From the NCBI GenBank assembly GCA_005239945.1, contig SBAY01000174.1, positions 1 to 5,597 of the forward strand: a stretch of 5,597 bases of DNA. Reading direction: 5' to 3'. The notes beneath the pieces are model-generated. The model saw only the letters and a list, made by a program, of their open reading frames with translations. It did not search any database and had not been told where the DNA came from. The stretch's first letter is position 1. Every line of letters begins with the position of its first letter. The DNA comes from Nitrospira sp. (GTDB lineage Bacteria > UBA9089 > CG2-30-40-21 > SBAY01). Below are positions 5,529-5,597 of the stretch, piece after piece. The translations under genes were made by a program, and so were the position numbers.

Positions 5529-5582
5529 TTCAATGATTTACATTAATCCCGAAGGGATGATATTATGGTAGCATTCATTGAA
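5529..5582. repeat. Palindromic element with ATCCC-GAA-GGGAT core and flanking TTCAATGA/TCATTGAA arms
   Basis: The core ATCCCGAAGGGAT (5546-5558) forms a 5-bp stem with a GAA loop. It is nested inside an 8-bp perfect inverted pair, TTCAATGA (5529-5536) and TCATTGAA (5575-5582). The CCCGAAGGGATGATAT motif is, from memory, common in dispersed intergenic repeats of environmental genomes. It lies close to the window edge, so its true extent may be larger. Confidence 0.65.
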
Positions 5583-5597
5583 TAATTACCATTAAAC

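Larger units (their letters stand above)
5234..5597. other. Gene-free region downstream of rmuC
   Basis: No reading frame on either strand looks real in these 364 bases. The region holds a diverged direct repeat pair, a 15-bp perfect palindrome and a palindromic element at the right edge, each listed separately. No convincing rho-independent terminator follows rmuC: the CCC/GGG pairing near 5337-5349 is only 3 bp. Confidence 0.55.

Overview
The window is an AT-rich bacterial segment with four intact protein genes, all on the + strand, and one broken gene fragment on the - strand. It most likely comes from a Gram-negative, probably uncultivated lineage. Three things point that way: a PEP-CTERM/exosortase sorting signal, a calcium-repeat/PEGA/VCBS secreted protein, and several intergenic repeat families of the kind common in environmental candidate-phylum genomes. 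The phylum cannot be fixed from this sequence; Omnitrophota- or Desantisbacteria-like lineages are only a guess.

Layout. 1-272: gene-free, AT-rich leader. 273-1151: a secreted protein with two related Ig-like halves. 1197-1332: an imperfect inverted-repeat element made of short CAC(A/G)AAG-type units. 1381-3435: a large secreted protein with a signal peptide, thrombospondin-type-3/EF-hand-like Asp-rich repeats, a PEGA domain, five VCBS/FG-GAP-like repeats and a C-terminal beta domain resembling the post-COAP type. 3451-3957: a small exported protein ending in a PEP-CTERM signal, 15 bp downstream and very likely in the same operon. 3958-4261: an intergenic scar with a 5' remnant of a four-helix-bundle (S23/IVS-like) gene on the - strand, a heptamer tandem repeat next to its start codon, and a good sigma70-type promoter. 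4316-5233: a short RmuC-family protein with an N-terminal membrane anchor. 5234-5597: gene-free, with a diverged direct repeat pair, a 15-bp perfect palindrome and a palindromic element at the right edge.

How it works together. The first three genes look like a cell-surface or extracellular module. The large repeat protein is probably a calcium-dependent surface or matrix protein, and its small neighbour would be processed by an exosortase encoded elsewhere. RmuC is functionally separate: it has its own promoter and belongs to a family linked to limiting DNA rearrangements. For three genes the farthest-upstream start is not the best one. Shine-Dalgarno placement moves the starts to 1381, 3451 and 4316, and at 1381 this also removes residues translated from the intergenic repeat.

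No clearly new multi-gene system is visible. The most interesting points are the domain architecture of the 684-residue protein coupled to a PEP-CTERM protein, and the dense, varied repeat content of the intergenic regions, including a gene remnant with an adjoining heptamer tract.
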